Shown piece after piece: positions 26,697 through 35,270 of a stretch of DNA of 64,000 bases (its first letter is position 1; each line of letters starts with the position of its first letter). Source of the DNA: Runella sp. MFBS21. Lineage in GTDB: Bacteria > Bacteroidota > Bacteroidia > Cytophagales > Spirosomataceae. A program made the translations under genes and the position numbers. Location of the stretch: positions 170,598 to 234,597 of the forward strand of contig NZ_JARNTW010000011.1 in the NCBI RefSeq assembly GCF_029433105.1, read 5' to 3'. The notes under the pieces are model-generated. The model saw only the letters and a program-made list of their open reading frames with translations, was not told where the DNA came from and did no database searches.

Positions 26697-28742
26697 ATGA
26701 AATCGGGTCTGTTTCTTTTACTATTTGCACTCTTCTTTTTGCCTTGCCGAAGTCAAAAAGAAGAAGGTTTTGAGTTGGTCGGTCTACATACACAAGCGGT
26801 AATTGTATTGCCTAAAACCGAATCGGAAGCAGTTCGGAAGGCGGTGGAAGATTTGGTAAGTGATATTCAAAAAATCACGGGTAAAACCATTGAAATCACA
26901 AGCCAGAAACCCAAGAAAGGCAATGCTATTTTGATTCAAACAACGCCCAAAAACAGTGAAGTTTACCGCCTCAAAAACCAGAACGGAAACCTTCTCATAA
27001 CGGGCGAAAGTGATTTAGGAACGGTGTTTGGCATTTATCATTTTACCGAACACTATTTGGGCGTAGACCCCATGTATTTTTGGAATGACAATGAACCGGT
27101 CAAAAAAACAACTTTGGCTTGGAAAAAAGTTGACTATCAGTCGATAAAACCTACTTTCAAATACCGTGGATGGTTTATCAACGACGAAGATTTGCTTACA
27201 GAATGGTACGAATCAGGCGGAAAAAGAAACATAGATTATCCTTATTATCAGGAAGTAGTTTCCCCCGAAATCATGAAGAAAGTCTGCGAAACGGCGTTGC
27301 GAAAAAGGTTCAATTTGATTATTCCGGCAAGCTTTATTGACATTCGTAATCCCGCTGAAGCTGCTTTGGTAAAAGAAGCTACCAAAAGAGGACTGTATGT
27401 ATCGATGCACCACGTGGAGCCAATGGGAGTGAGTGCTTTTACGTACTTTAATTATTGGAAAGAAAAAGAAGGAAGCAAGCCTTTGTTTTCTTACTATTCA
27501 AACCCCGAAAAAGTAAAAGAAGTGTGGCGATTGTACGCCCAAGAATGGGCAAAAATCCCTAATGTCATTTGGCAAATAGGTTTGAGAGGCATCGCTGACC
27601 GACCCATGTGGATGGCCGACCCCAATACCCCCCAAACCGACGCCGAGCGCGGTAGGCTGATTTCAGATGCGATGGCTTTTCAGCGGCAATTGATTAAAGA
27701 AGTCGATAAAAGACCTAACCCGCTTGTTACCACTACCTTATGGGCAGAAGGCTCTACTTTGAACCAAGCGGGGCATCTCAAAATTCCGGAAAACGTAACT
27801 GTTGTTTTTGCCGATAACTCACCCGGCTGGCGTTGGCAACAAGATTTTTTCGAAACCAAGCGAGTTCCTACGCACAAATATGGGGTATACTATCATCATC
27901 AATTGTGGAGTTCGGGACCGCATTTGGTGCCTATTGTGTCGCCTGCTCAAACCGAACGAGTATTGCAGCAGGCAGTTGAAAAAGGTGATACCGAATACTG
28001 TATTTTAAATGTTTCCAATATTCGTGAGTTTGGTTTAGGGATTGATGCTTCTGCCCAAATGCTTTGGAATTTCAACGATTTTGATTTACAAGGATTTACT
28101 AATCAATGGTTTGGAAAATACTATAACAAACAGATAGACGCCATCCAAAAAATCTACCAAGCTTATTTTGACAGCTTCCGACTCAATCCACGATCCAATA
28201 CTCCGATTCTGATGGACGGCCAAACCAATCTGTTGGCTACCAGAATTCTGAATGATTTAAAACTACAACTGACAGATTCGACCAAGTACCAAGCCCTTTT
28301 GAAACAAAGAAAACAGGAATCTGAAGAAAGTAAATGGGCTAAGTCGTTGGGCGATATGTCTTCGGGCAATCTGAGCCGAGAAGATTTGCTTAAAGAAGTG
28401 CTGTTACAAAAAAATGCCCTACTCAACGCCGAAAAACTGGCCAATAAAGTGGAGCAGACTCCCTTTTTTAAAACCGACTTCTTGGCTCATCTAAAAATAA
28501 TGTTGGCACTGACTACTTGGCTTGAACATACGATGAAAGCCAAACTTGCCCTAGACCATCACCAACTAACCCAAGCCAAACAACTTTTGCAAGAGGCATT
28601 ACTTCCGTTTGAGACTATTCGAGAAGCACAAGCTTTGAAAACGCAGGGTGAAAAATGGGCTTCATGGTATCGAGGAGAAAAGAAAATGAATCTAAAAGCA
28701 AAAGAAAAACTCACGCAAGAGGTTGTTGAACTTTTAAAATAA
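26697..28742 (+). CDS. Glycoside hydrolase family 115-like protein (alpha-glucuronidase type)
   Basis: The 681-residue exported protein has a signal peptide (first about 20 residues) and an N-terminal alpha/beta domain that opens with TQAVIVLPKTESEAVRKAVEDL. Two GH115 hallmarks follow: the barrel block FKYRGWFINDEDLLTEWY (about 157-174) and VVFADNSPGWRWQQDF (about 370-385). The family removes glucuronic or 4-O-methyl-glucuronic acid from xylan or arabinogalactan. At 681 residues it is shorter than most GH115 enzymes and seems to lack the extra C-terminal domain. It follows SusD by 25 bases and would release uronic acid in the periplasm. Confidence 0.82.
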   Translation: MKSGLFLLLFALFFLPCRSQKEEGFELVGLHTQAVIVLPKTESEAVRKAVEDLVSDIQKITGKTIEITSQKPKKGNAILIQTTPKNSEVYRLKNQNGNLLITGESDLGTVFGIYHFTEHYLGVDPMYFWNDNEPVKKTTLAWKKVDYQSIKPTFKYRGWFINDEDLLTEWYESGGKRNIDYPYYQEVVSPEIMKKVCETALRKRFNLIIPASFIDIRNPAEAALVKEATKRGLYVSMHHVEPMGVSAFTYFNYWKEKEGSKPLFSYYSNPEKVKEVWRLYAQEWAKIPNVIWQIGLRGIADRPMWMADPNTPQTDAERGRLISDAMAFQRQLIKEVDKRPNPLVTTTLWAEGSTLNQAGHLKIPENVTVVFADNSPGWRWQQDFFETKRVPTHKYGVYYHHQLWSSGPHLVPIVSPAQTERVLQQAVEKGDTEYCILNVSNIREFGLGIDASAQMLWNFNDFDLQGFTNQWFGKYYNKQIDAIQKIYQAYFDSFRLNPRSNTPILMDGQTNLLATRILNDLKLQLTDSTKYQALLKQRKQESEESKWAKSLGDMSSGNLSREDLLKEVLLQKNALLNAEKLANKVEQTPFFKTDFLAHLKIMLALTTWLEHTMKAKLALDHHQLTQAKQLLQEALLPFETIREAQALKTQGEKWASWYRGEKKMNLKAKEKLTQEVVELLK

Positions 28743-28747
28743 ACACC

Positions 28748-30694
28748 ATGAAACGATTCAATTACAAGTATATCCTTTTATTGGTTAGCGCGTTTTTACA
28801 AATCGAGTTGCGAGCTTTTGCACAGACTCAAAGTAAGGGTACCGAAGCGATTGCAACGTTAGTACTCAAAAAAGCACTAGCAGACACGGATTTGGGACTT
28901 TATCCCGGTAGTTTGTTGATGCATGGCATGAGCGAATTGGCGGTGCTGCAAAAAGACCCCCAAACACTCCGTCAGGCTTTAGCTTTGTTTGCCGACTTCA
29001 AAACGGGCAAAATAGACGGTCGTGGCAGTTTTATCAGCTACAAAGCAGGTGGCAGCGGAGCAGCTTATTTATATTATTTAAAAAAATCAGACGCGGTTAA
29101 AGAACAAGTGGATCTTCGAGCCAATGAAATGTTTAAACTCCAAAAACGTTCTTCAGAGGGCATTGTGACGGCCAATTGGGCCAAAGACAGCCTCGACCAG
29201 ATTTTTATAGACATCGCCTTTGCCGTTACTCCTTATATGCTGTATGCAGGTATGGCCATGCAAAAGCCTGAATATGTTGACATTGCGGTGAAAGAAACAT
29301 TGCTTTTGTTTGATATTTTACGAGATACCAACGGGCTGCTTCGTCAAGCGCGTGGTTTTACGGGTTTGGGAATTTTATCAGAAGACAATTGGTCGAGAGG
29401 AAATGGCTGGGGCGCGTTTGCACTGGCTTCGTTGATGAGAGACTTGCCCGATACGCATCCCAAAAAGCAAGAAGTAAATCGGGTCGCCAAAAATTTCTTT
29501 GAAGCGGTCTTAAAATACCAAAATCAAGAAGGACTATGGAATCAGGAAATGACCGAACCTTTGTCGTATATCGAAACTTCTGGGAGTGGGTTGCTTCTGT
29601 ACGGTATTGGTATCGCGATTGAAAAAAACATCCTTGACAAAACCTATTTGCCTCAGTTTGTGAAAGGACTGAGTGGTTATACTTCTTATATCGCACCCGA
29701 CGGCTCGGTGAGCAATACCTGTCGTGGTTGTCTAAATCCAGGCAAAGGCACCAAAAAAGATTATATCAAAAGAGAGTGGATTCTCAATGACCACCATGCT
29801 TTCGGGCCGGTAGTATTGGCTTTTACGCAGGCCCTCAAAATGGGTATCAAAGAAGTGACCCCTGCAAAATGCTTTGGATGCTATGTGACCGAATTCGGCA
29901 AACCTCGTAAACCCCAAACTTATGTAAGATACATGCCCGAAGCCAACGGCAATATCGTTTGGGAAAACGACCGCGTAGGTTTCAGAGTGTATGGCCCGCC
30001 CGTCAAAGATAGAGTGAGCAGTGGCATTGATATTTGGACCAAATCGGTGCCTTATCCCGTGATTGACATGTGGTATAGTCTCAACAAAATGGGTAAACCC
30101 TACCACATTGACCGAGGTGAGGGCTGTGATTTTTTCCATGTTGGATACAGTCGTGGTAATGGCGGGACGGCCATTTGGCACAATGGTAAGCCTTACATAT
30201 CAGCCCCTTATGCCACACATCGTATTTTGAAAAATACGGAAGAAGAAATTGCTTTTGAGCTGAATTTTGAACCTTGGGAGGTAGATGGCCGTCAAGTTTC
30301 CGAAACGAAAGTCATCAGCATGAAAATGGGCGATAACTTTTTTAAAGTGGTCAGTACTTTTCAAAGCAGCGACAAAAAACCAGTGCCTGTAGTGGTGGGT
30401 ATCGCTTATGCAAAAACCCCTGAAATCATTGAAAATAAAAAAACGGGAACGCTTACTGTATGGGAATCCTATTTGCCCGAAAATGGCGAATTGGGTACGA
30501 CGGTCGTGGTAAACCCTAAGCAAATCAAAAACTTTACTTCTTTTGATAAAGAACGATTTGCATTGGTCAATGTCAAATCAGGAGAAGCTATCACTTACTA
30601 CATAGGTGCAGGATGGAGCAAAGCTCCGCAGTTTAAAAGCCGACAAGATTGGCTAGATTATGTAAATATGGAAGTCCCTAAAATGAAATTTTAA
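28748..30694 (+). CDS. GH88/GH105 unsaturated uronyl hydrolase fused to DUF4861
   Basis: The 648-residue protein joins two parts after a signal peptide. Residues about 30-340 form an alpha6/alpha6 barrel of the GH88/105 group, with the hallmark NWSRGNGWGAFALASLM near 215 and GLLRQARGF before it. This group cleaves delta-4,5-unsaturated uronic acids from lyase products. Residues about 375-640 match DUF4861, with segments such as VGFRVYGPP, SGIDIWTKSVPYPVIDMWY and EGCDFFHVGYSRGNGGTAIW. The fusion suggests that the beta-sandwich part is a binding or second catalytic unit. The start follows the GH115 stop by 5 bases, so co-translation is likely. Confidence 0.88.
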   Translation: MKRFNYKYILLLVSAFLQIELRAFAQTQSKGTEAIATLVLKKALADTDLGLYPGSLLMHGMSELAVLQKDPQTLRQALALFADFKTGKIDGRGSFISYKAGGSGAAYLYYLKKSDAVKEQVDLRANEMFKLQKRSSEGIVTANWAKDSLDQIFIDIAFAVTPYMLYAGMAMQKPEYVDIAVKETLLLFDILRDTNGLLRQARGFTGLGILSEDNWSRGNGWGAFALASLMRDLPDTHPKKQEVNRVAKNFFEAVLKYQNQEGLWNQEMTEPLSYIETSGSGLLLYGIGIAIEKNILDKTYLPQFVKGLSGYTSYIAPDGSVSNTCRGCLNPGKGTKKDYIKREWILNDHHAFGPVVLAFTQALKMGIKEVTPAKCFGCYVTEFGKPRKPQTYVRYMPEANGNIVWENDRVGFRVYGPPVKDRVSSGIDIWTKSVPYPVIDMWYSLNKMGKPYHIDRGEGCDFFHVGYSRGNGGTAIWHNGKPYISAPYATHRILKNTEEEIAFELNFEPWEVDGRQVSETKVISMKMGDNFFKVVSTFQSSDKKPVPVVVGIAYAKTPEIIENKKTGTLTVWESYLPENGELGTTVVVNPKQIKNFTSFDKERFALVNVKSGEAITYYIGAGWSKAPQFKSRQDWLDYVNMEVPKMKF

Positions 30695-30732
30695 TTGACT
30701 CAACTACTTACCAAAATCTTTACTAAATACTC

Positions 30733-32142
30733 ATGAAAAAATATCTTTTGTTTTTGTCGTTTCTGTGCTTAACCCAACAATGCCTTTTGGCCCAATCCCA
30801 ACCTGATTGGAAAGAAGTAGGCCAACTCAAAACCCGCGATGCCAAAGAAATAAAAAAGAGTACATGGAGCATTGGCGGCGAAACCCTCGACCGTGACTAC
30901 ACTGATTATCAGTCTTACAAAACCTATTTAGGGCCTTTAGGTGCCAAGCGTATCCGTTTGCAGGGAGGTTGGTCAAAGTGTGAAAAAGTCAAAGGGACCT
31001 ATGATTTTGCGTGGCTTGATGCCATTATTCCCGATGCGGCGTCGCGTGGAGTAGCACCTTGGGTAGAATTGTCATACGGAAATCCAATCTATGAAGGGGG
31101 AGGCGAAGCCAAATTGGCGGGGCATATTCCGACTTCTCCCGAAGGGTTGCAAGGCTGGGACAATTGGGTAAGAGCTATGGTAACAAGGTACAAAAATCAG
31201 GTACCTCAGTGGGAAATTTGGAACGAACCCGACATCAACCGCAATCATACGGGCAAACAAATCGGGGAGTTTTATGTACGTACGGCCAAAATCGTGAAGA
31301 GTATTCAGCCCGATGCCCAGCTCATTGCTTTGGGAATGGCAAGCGTTACAAATCTCAATTTTGTACGTGATTTTATGGAATATCTTTATCAAAACAACGC
31401 CCTTGATTTGATTGATATTCTGACGTATCATGGTTATTCGCCTAATCCCGATGTATCGTATCCGCACATCGAAAGGCTGCGCGCCATTGTGTGGAGTTAT
31501 AAGCCTGAAGTGATTTTTATGCAGGGCGAAAATGGGGCTCCTTCTCAGAAAAAAGGCACGACCGTTGGCGCTATGACCGACCAAGATTGGTCAGAACTTA
31601 CCCAAGCCAAGTGGGATTTGCGTCGTATGCTCGGTGATAATGGGAGAGGAATTGCTACTAATCTGTTTACAATCAGCGATATTCATTATGCCGCAGGCGA
31701 CCACATGGTAGGTATCAACTCAAAAGGTTTGCTCAAAACCAATCCTGATAAAACCATCGAACGGCCCAAACTAAGCTATAAAGCCGCCCAACACGTTTTC
31801 TCTCTTTTTGATGACCAAATCGAATTGGTAAAAGCAAAACCTGCCACCAACCAATCTACAGTATATGTATTTCAGTACCAACACAGACAAAACAAAGGGA
31901 GTTTAGTCACCCTTTGGAGCGGAGAAGCTCGTCCCGCCGAAACTTACGATCCTAAATCGACGACTGTCACGATAGACGGAAATTTTAAAAGTCCCGTGTA
32001 TGTAGATTTGATTTCGGGAAAAGTGTATGATATTCCTAAATCCCAAATCAAAAAAGAAGGTAATCGACTTGTGTTGAGCAATATACCTGTGCCTGATTAT
32101 CCTGTTTTAGTAGCTGAAAAAAGTGCTCTTGCTCTAAAATAA
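30733..32142 (+). CDS. Secreted clan-A glycoside hydrolase, GH39-like
   Basis: The 469-residue protein has a signal peptide (MKKYLLFLSFLCLTQQCLLAQ) and a TIM barrel of clan GH-A. The acid/base glutamate is Glu165 in WEIWNEPD, and the probable nucleophile is Glu266 in IFMQGENGAP. The barrel strands KRIRLQGGWSKCEKVKGTYDF and ILTYHGYSP resemble the GH39 and related beta-xylosidase or endo-acting groups. A small C-terminal beta domain (about 375-465) follows. The family and linkage specificity are uncertain. In this locus it would cut a neutral backbone or side chain next to the uronic acids removed by the GH115 and GH105 enzymes. Confidence 0.75.
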   Translation: MKKYLLFLSFLCLTQQCLLAQSQPDWKEVGQLKTRDAKEIKKSTWSIGGETLDRDYTDYQSYKTYLGPLGAKRIRLQGGWSKCEKVKGTYDFAWLDAIIPDAASRGVAPWVELSYGNPIYEGGGEAKLAGHIPTSPEGLQGWDNWVRAMVTRYKNQVPQWEIWNEPDINRNHTGKQIGEFYVRTAKIVKSIQPDAQLIALGMASVTNLNFVRDFMEYLYQNNALDLIDILTYHGYSPNPDVSYPHIERLRAIVWSYKPEVIFMQGENGAPSQKKGTTVGAMTDQDWSELTQAKWDLRRMLGDNGRGIATNLFTISDIHYAAGDHMVGINSKGLLKTNPDKTIERPKLSYKAAQHVFSLFDDQIELVKAKPATNQSTVYVFQYQHRQNKGSLVTLWSGEARPAETYDPKSTTVTIDGNFKSPVYVDLISGKVYDIPKSQIKKEGNRLVLSNIPVPDYPVLVAEKSALALK

Positions 32143-32190
32143 AAACATGATTCTTTTACGCTCTCGACGCCCCATAACCCACCTTTCATC

Positions 32191-33846
32191 ATGAAACAAC
32201 TGCATACACTTGATTACTTGGCGATTTTCCTATACATGATTATTATGTCAGGTATCGGGATTTTTATGGGCCGATTTGTTAAAAATATTAATGATTATTT
32301 TAAAGGCGGAAATGGCGTAAGCTGGATTGCGGGCGGAATCAGCAACTTCATGACCAAATTCAGTACGGTGATTTTTGTAGCCTATGCCGGAATCGCCTAC
32401 AAAGATGGATTAGTAGCTATCACGGTGCTTTGGAGTACGGTTTTTCCGTCGCTAGTGGCAGTAGCTTTTTTTGCAAAACGCTGGAAAAGAGCAGGAATCA
32501 TCAGTCCGGTAGAATTTTTGGAGACACGTTTCAATGCTTCTATCCGCCAGATTTTTTCGTGGAGCGGAGTTGTTTTCAAATTGCTTGATGACATGATAAA
32601 ACTCTACGCTATTGGGCTTTTTGTGACTGCTGCGTCCGGTATTTCTTTCGAAACTGCGGTGATTGGGTGTGGTGTTGTGGTGACGCTTTATACAGTGATT
32701 GGAGGTTTTTGGGCCGTGATTGTCACCGATGTTGTGCAATTTGTGATACTTTTCATTGCTACGCTCATTTTGGTGCCACTCTCGTATCAGGCGGCGGGAG
32801 GGCTGGAAAATATGAGAGCCGTTATCCCTGAAAACATGACTTGGACCAACGGCGAAAAAGGAATGCCGTGGTTTTTGGTGGCTTATTATGTACTGATTAT
32901 CATTCGTTACAGCGGAAATTGGACTTTTATTCAGCGTTTTTATAGTGCCAAAAGTGAGGAAGATGGCCAAAAATTGGGGCTTTTCTCCGCATTGTTGTTC
33001 TTCATTTTTCCTGTTATTTTTTTATTCCCGCCCATTGCTGCGCGGGTGATTATTCCTGATCTCGACAATCCCGAAATGGCCTACGTAAGTCTTTGTCTCA
33101 AACTGCTGCCAGAGGGAATTATGGGATTGATGATGGCGGCGATGTTTTCGGCCACCATGTCGGTATTGAGTGCCGAGTACAATGTAACGGCAAGTGTGCT
33201 TACTCGCGATATTTACCAACGTGTTTTTCGTCCCAATGCAAGTGGCAAAGAAGCACTTTTGGTGGGTAGGTTGATGACCCTTGGCGTTGGAACCGTCGTA
33301 ACCGTTGGAGCCTTGTTTGTGGGAGGATTTGGGGGCGCTTTTGAAGCCAACAAATTACTAGGAGGCATATTTGCGGTTCCGATGATTGTGCCGGTCATAT
33401 TTGGAATTATTTACCGCAAACCACAGCCTTGGGGAGCGTTGGCCACCTTGTTTGTGGGTACGTTTGTGGGTTTTGCCCTCAACGCCAACAAAGACATTCG
33501 TTGGGAATTTGCGACCCTCATAGAAATCGCCGTTTGCATTCTTATTTTCTTTATTTCGGGCTTAGTGCCTTCCAAAAATGAAAATTACAACCAAAAAGTA
33601 GCGGCTTTTTTTAAGAAGTTAACCATTCCTTTTGTTCCCAATCCAGAGTCAAAAGGAAGCGATGCCTTTGCTAATGCAATCAAACTCATGTATGGTATTG
33701 CGTTTGGTCTGACGGGCTTGATGTTTATCGTCATGGGGATGCCATCCCGCGCTACGATTAGCGGGCAGTTGGCTCTTCTTTCTGGTACACTTTGCGTTGT
33801 TGTGGCTGCATTTTTATATTTCAAAAAAAGTAAACAACATTCATAA
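32191..33846 (+). CDS. Sodium:solute symporter family transporter (SSS)
   Basis: The 551-residue inner-membrane protein has about 13 hydrophobic helices and belongs to the sodium:solute symporter family. The first helix DYLAIFLYMIIMSGIGIFMGRFVKNINDYFKGG is the standard SSS opening. The GISNFMTKFSTVIFVAYAGIAYKDG block is conserved, and the helix MGLMMAAMFSATMSVLSAEYNVTASVLTRDIYQRVF holds the expected Ser/Thr sodium ligands. In PULs of this type SSS carriers import mono- or disaccharides, including uronates. Its stop codon overlaps the next start codon by one base (TAATG), so the SDR is translationally coupled. Confidence 0.93.
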   Translation: MKQLHTLDYLAIFLYMIIMSGIGIFMGRFVKNINDYFKGGNGVSWIAGGISNFMTKFSTVIFVAYAGIAYKDGLVAITVLWSTVFPSLVAVAFFAKRWKRAGIISPVEFLETRFNASIRQIFSWSGVVFKLLDDMIKLYAIGLFVTAASGISFETAVIGCGVVVTLYTVIGGFWAVIVTDVVQFVILFIATLILVPLSYQAAGGLENMRAVIPENMTWTNGEKGMPWFLVAYYVLIIIRYSGNWTFIQRFYSAKSEEDGQKLGLFSALLFFIFPVIFLFPPIAARVIIPDLDNPEMAYVSLCLKLLPEGIMGLMMAAMFSATMSVLSAEYNVTASVLTRDIYQRVFRPNASGKEALLVGRLMTLGVGTVVTVGALFVGGFGGAFEANKLLGGIFAVPMIVPVIFGIIYRKPQPWGALATLFVGTFVGFALNANKDIRWEFATLIEIAVCILIFFISGLVPSKNENYNQKVAAFFKKLTIPFVPNPESKGSDAFANAIKLMYGIAFGLTGLMFIVMGMPSRATISGQLALLSGTLCVVVAAFLYFKKSKQHS

Positions 33847-34547
33847 TGAGTTATTTAGCCAATAAAATCGTCTTTATTACGGGAGCTTCGAGCGGTATCG
33901 GTAAAGCTACTGCCTTGATGCTTTTGGAAGCGGGAGCAAAGGTTTTTGACTTTAGCCGAACGCATCAACTGGCCGAGGAAGTAAGCCACCCCAATTTACG
34001 TTCGTTCAGAGGCAATGTAGGAAATGAAGCCGACGTAGTCGCTGGCTTTGCGGCCTGTGTGGAAGCGTTTGGGGGAGTGGATGTTTTGCTCAATAATGCT
34101 GGCGTTGGTGTTTTGACGACCGACCTCTCCTCTACCGATTTGGATACGTTTGAACAAATGTTTGAGGTAAACGTTAAGGGTGTTTTTCTATGTAACAGAG
34201 AAGCTTTAAAAATAATGAAACCTCAAAAGGCGGGTCATATCCTGACAGTCATTTCGATGGCAGGACAGCGCACCAATCCCAACGCTCCCGTGTACTGTGC
34301 TTCCAAATTTGGGGCAAGAGGGCTGAGCAGCGGCCTTGCTGATCAAGCACTTAAACTCGGTATCAAAGTAACCGACATTAATCCTGGGCCAACCGATAGC
34401 AATTATTGGGGCGACCGTCAAGTACCACGCGAGAAGTTTTTGAAGGTAGAAGACGTGGCGCGTGTCATTGTGTTTGTGTTGAATCAGCCTGATTATGTGC
34501 TTATCAGGGAAATAAATTTTGACAATATGAAATTTTTGATATCATGA
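33846..34547 (+). CDS. Short-chain dehydrogenase/reductase
   Basis: The 233-residue classical SDR has the cofactor loop TGASSGIG (residues 12-19), NNAG (83-86), and catalytic Ser137, Tyr150 and Lys154 (YCASK). It is shorter than KduD, and the C-terminal part GDRQVPREKFLKVEDVARVIVFVLNQPDYVLIREINFDN resembles SDRs of the YdfG/serine-dehydrogenase-like group that act on small hydroxy acids. It is coupled to the symporter upstream (1-base overlap) and to the RraA-like gene downstream (ATGA overlap). It probably oxidises or reduces an intermediate in the cytoplasmic breakdown of the imported sugar acid. Confidence 0.88.
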   Translation: MSYLANKIVFITGASSGIGKATALMLLEAGAKVFDFSRTHQLAEEVSHPNLRSFRGNVGNEADVVAGFAACVEAFGGVDVLLNNAGVGVLTTDLSSTDLDTFEQMFEVNVKGVFLCNREALKIMKPQKAGHILTVISMAGQRTNPNAPVYCASKFGARGLSSGLADQALKLGIKVTDINPGPTDSNYWGDRQVPREKFLKVEDVARVIVFVLNQPDYVLIREINFDNMKFLIS

Positions 34548-35269
34548 ATACCAATGGACATCATTCACAGGACACGACTCACACGGCGGAAGAGATTCGT
34601 CCTCCCTCTCCTTTTCCGATTTCAGTCGCCGAAATGCGCGAGCGTTATTTGAGACTTTATACGGGAGCTGTCAACGACATTTTACGTTTCAATTACCAAA
34701 TGCACGCTACCAGCTTGCCGTCGTGCTTTGCTCCTTTACGGGAAGAAATGAAACTAGCTGGTTTGGCCTTTACGGTCAAAGGTGGCCCCGATATTACCAC
34801 CGAAGGTGAATTTGAAATGCGTGCCCAAATGCTCGAAGCGCTCCACGAAGATGCGGTGGTCGTATGGGATTGTACGGGCGACAGCGTTACGTCACAATGG
34901 GGCGAAGTGATGACGATGGCGGCGCTCAAACTGGGCTGTCGAGGGGCTGTGATAAACGGTATCAGAGATACCCAAGCGATTCTTAAACAGGGGTTTCCTG
35001 TTTTCCACCAATTTAAGTCAAACACAGGTATGTTGGGGCGTTTTAGAATGTACCATTACCAAAAACCCATTCTTATGGGAGAGGTTATTGTCAAACCCGG
35101 CGATTGGGTATTTGGGGATATTGATGGTGTGATTTCTATTCCGCAACACATCGCCTATGATGTATTGCTGGCCACCGAAAAATTGATGTTTAAAGAAGAT
35201 GAAATCAGAGAAATGGTCGAATCGGGGATGAAACCTACTGATGTAGTCAAAAATGGAGGTTATTTTTAA
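34544..35269 (+). CDS. RraA-like protein (aldolase/decarboxylase fold)
   Basis: The 241-residue protein belongs to the RraA/HMG-aldolase-like family. The core segments are TVKGGPDITTEGEFEMRAQM, AVVVWDCTGDSVTSQWGEVMTMAALKLGCRGAVINGIRDTQAI and VKPGDWVFGDIDGVISIPQHIAYDV. The GxxxA...GxRD and DxDG elements match metal-binding members that act as 4-hydroxy-4-methyl-2-oxoglutarate or 4-carboxy-4-hydroxy-2-oxoadipate aldolases and oxaloacetate decarboxylases. RraA itself is an RNase E inhibitor, but that role is unlikely in this catabolic operon. It overlaps the SDR by 4 bases. A retro-aldol or decarboxylation step on a sugar acid is the favoured role. Confidence 0.82.
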   Translation: MNTNGHHSQDTTHTAEEIRPPSPFPISVAEMRERYLRLYTGAVNDILRFNYQMHATSLPSCFAPLREEMKLAGLAFTVKGGPDITTEGEFEMRAQMLEALHEDAVVVWDCTGDSVTSQWGEVMTMAALKLGCRGAVINGIRDTQAILKQGFPVFHQFKSNTGMLGRFRMYHYQKPILMGEVIVKPGDWVFGDIDGVISIPQHIAYDVLLATEKLMFKEDEIREMVESGMKPTDVVKNGGYF

Positions 35270-35270
35270 G

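Noticed and set aside
31072..31584. A 170-codon minus-strand frame opposite the GH39-like gene
   Set aside because: It is antisense to the segment that encodes both catalytic glutamates of a clear hydrolase.
34544..35269. RNase E inhibitor role for the RraA-like protein
   Set aside because: The catabolic operon context and the aldolase-like motif GxRD favour a metabolic enzyme, although the fold is shared.
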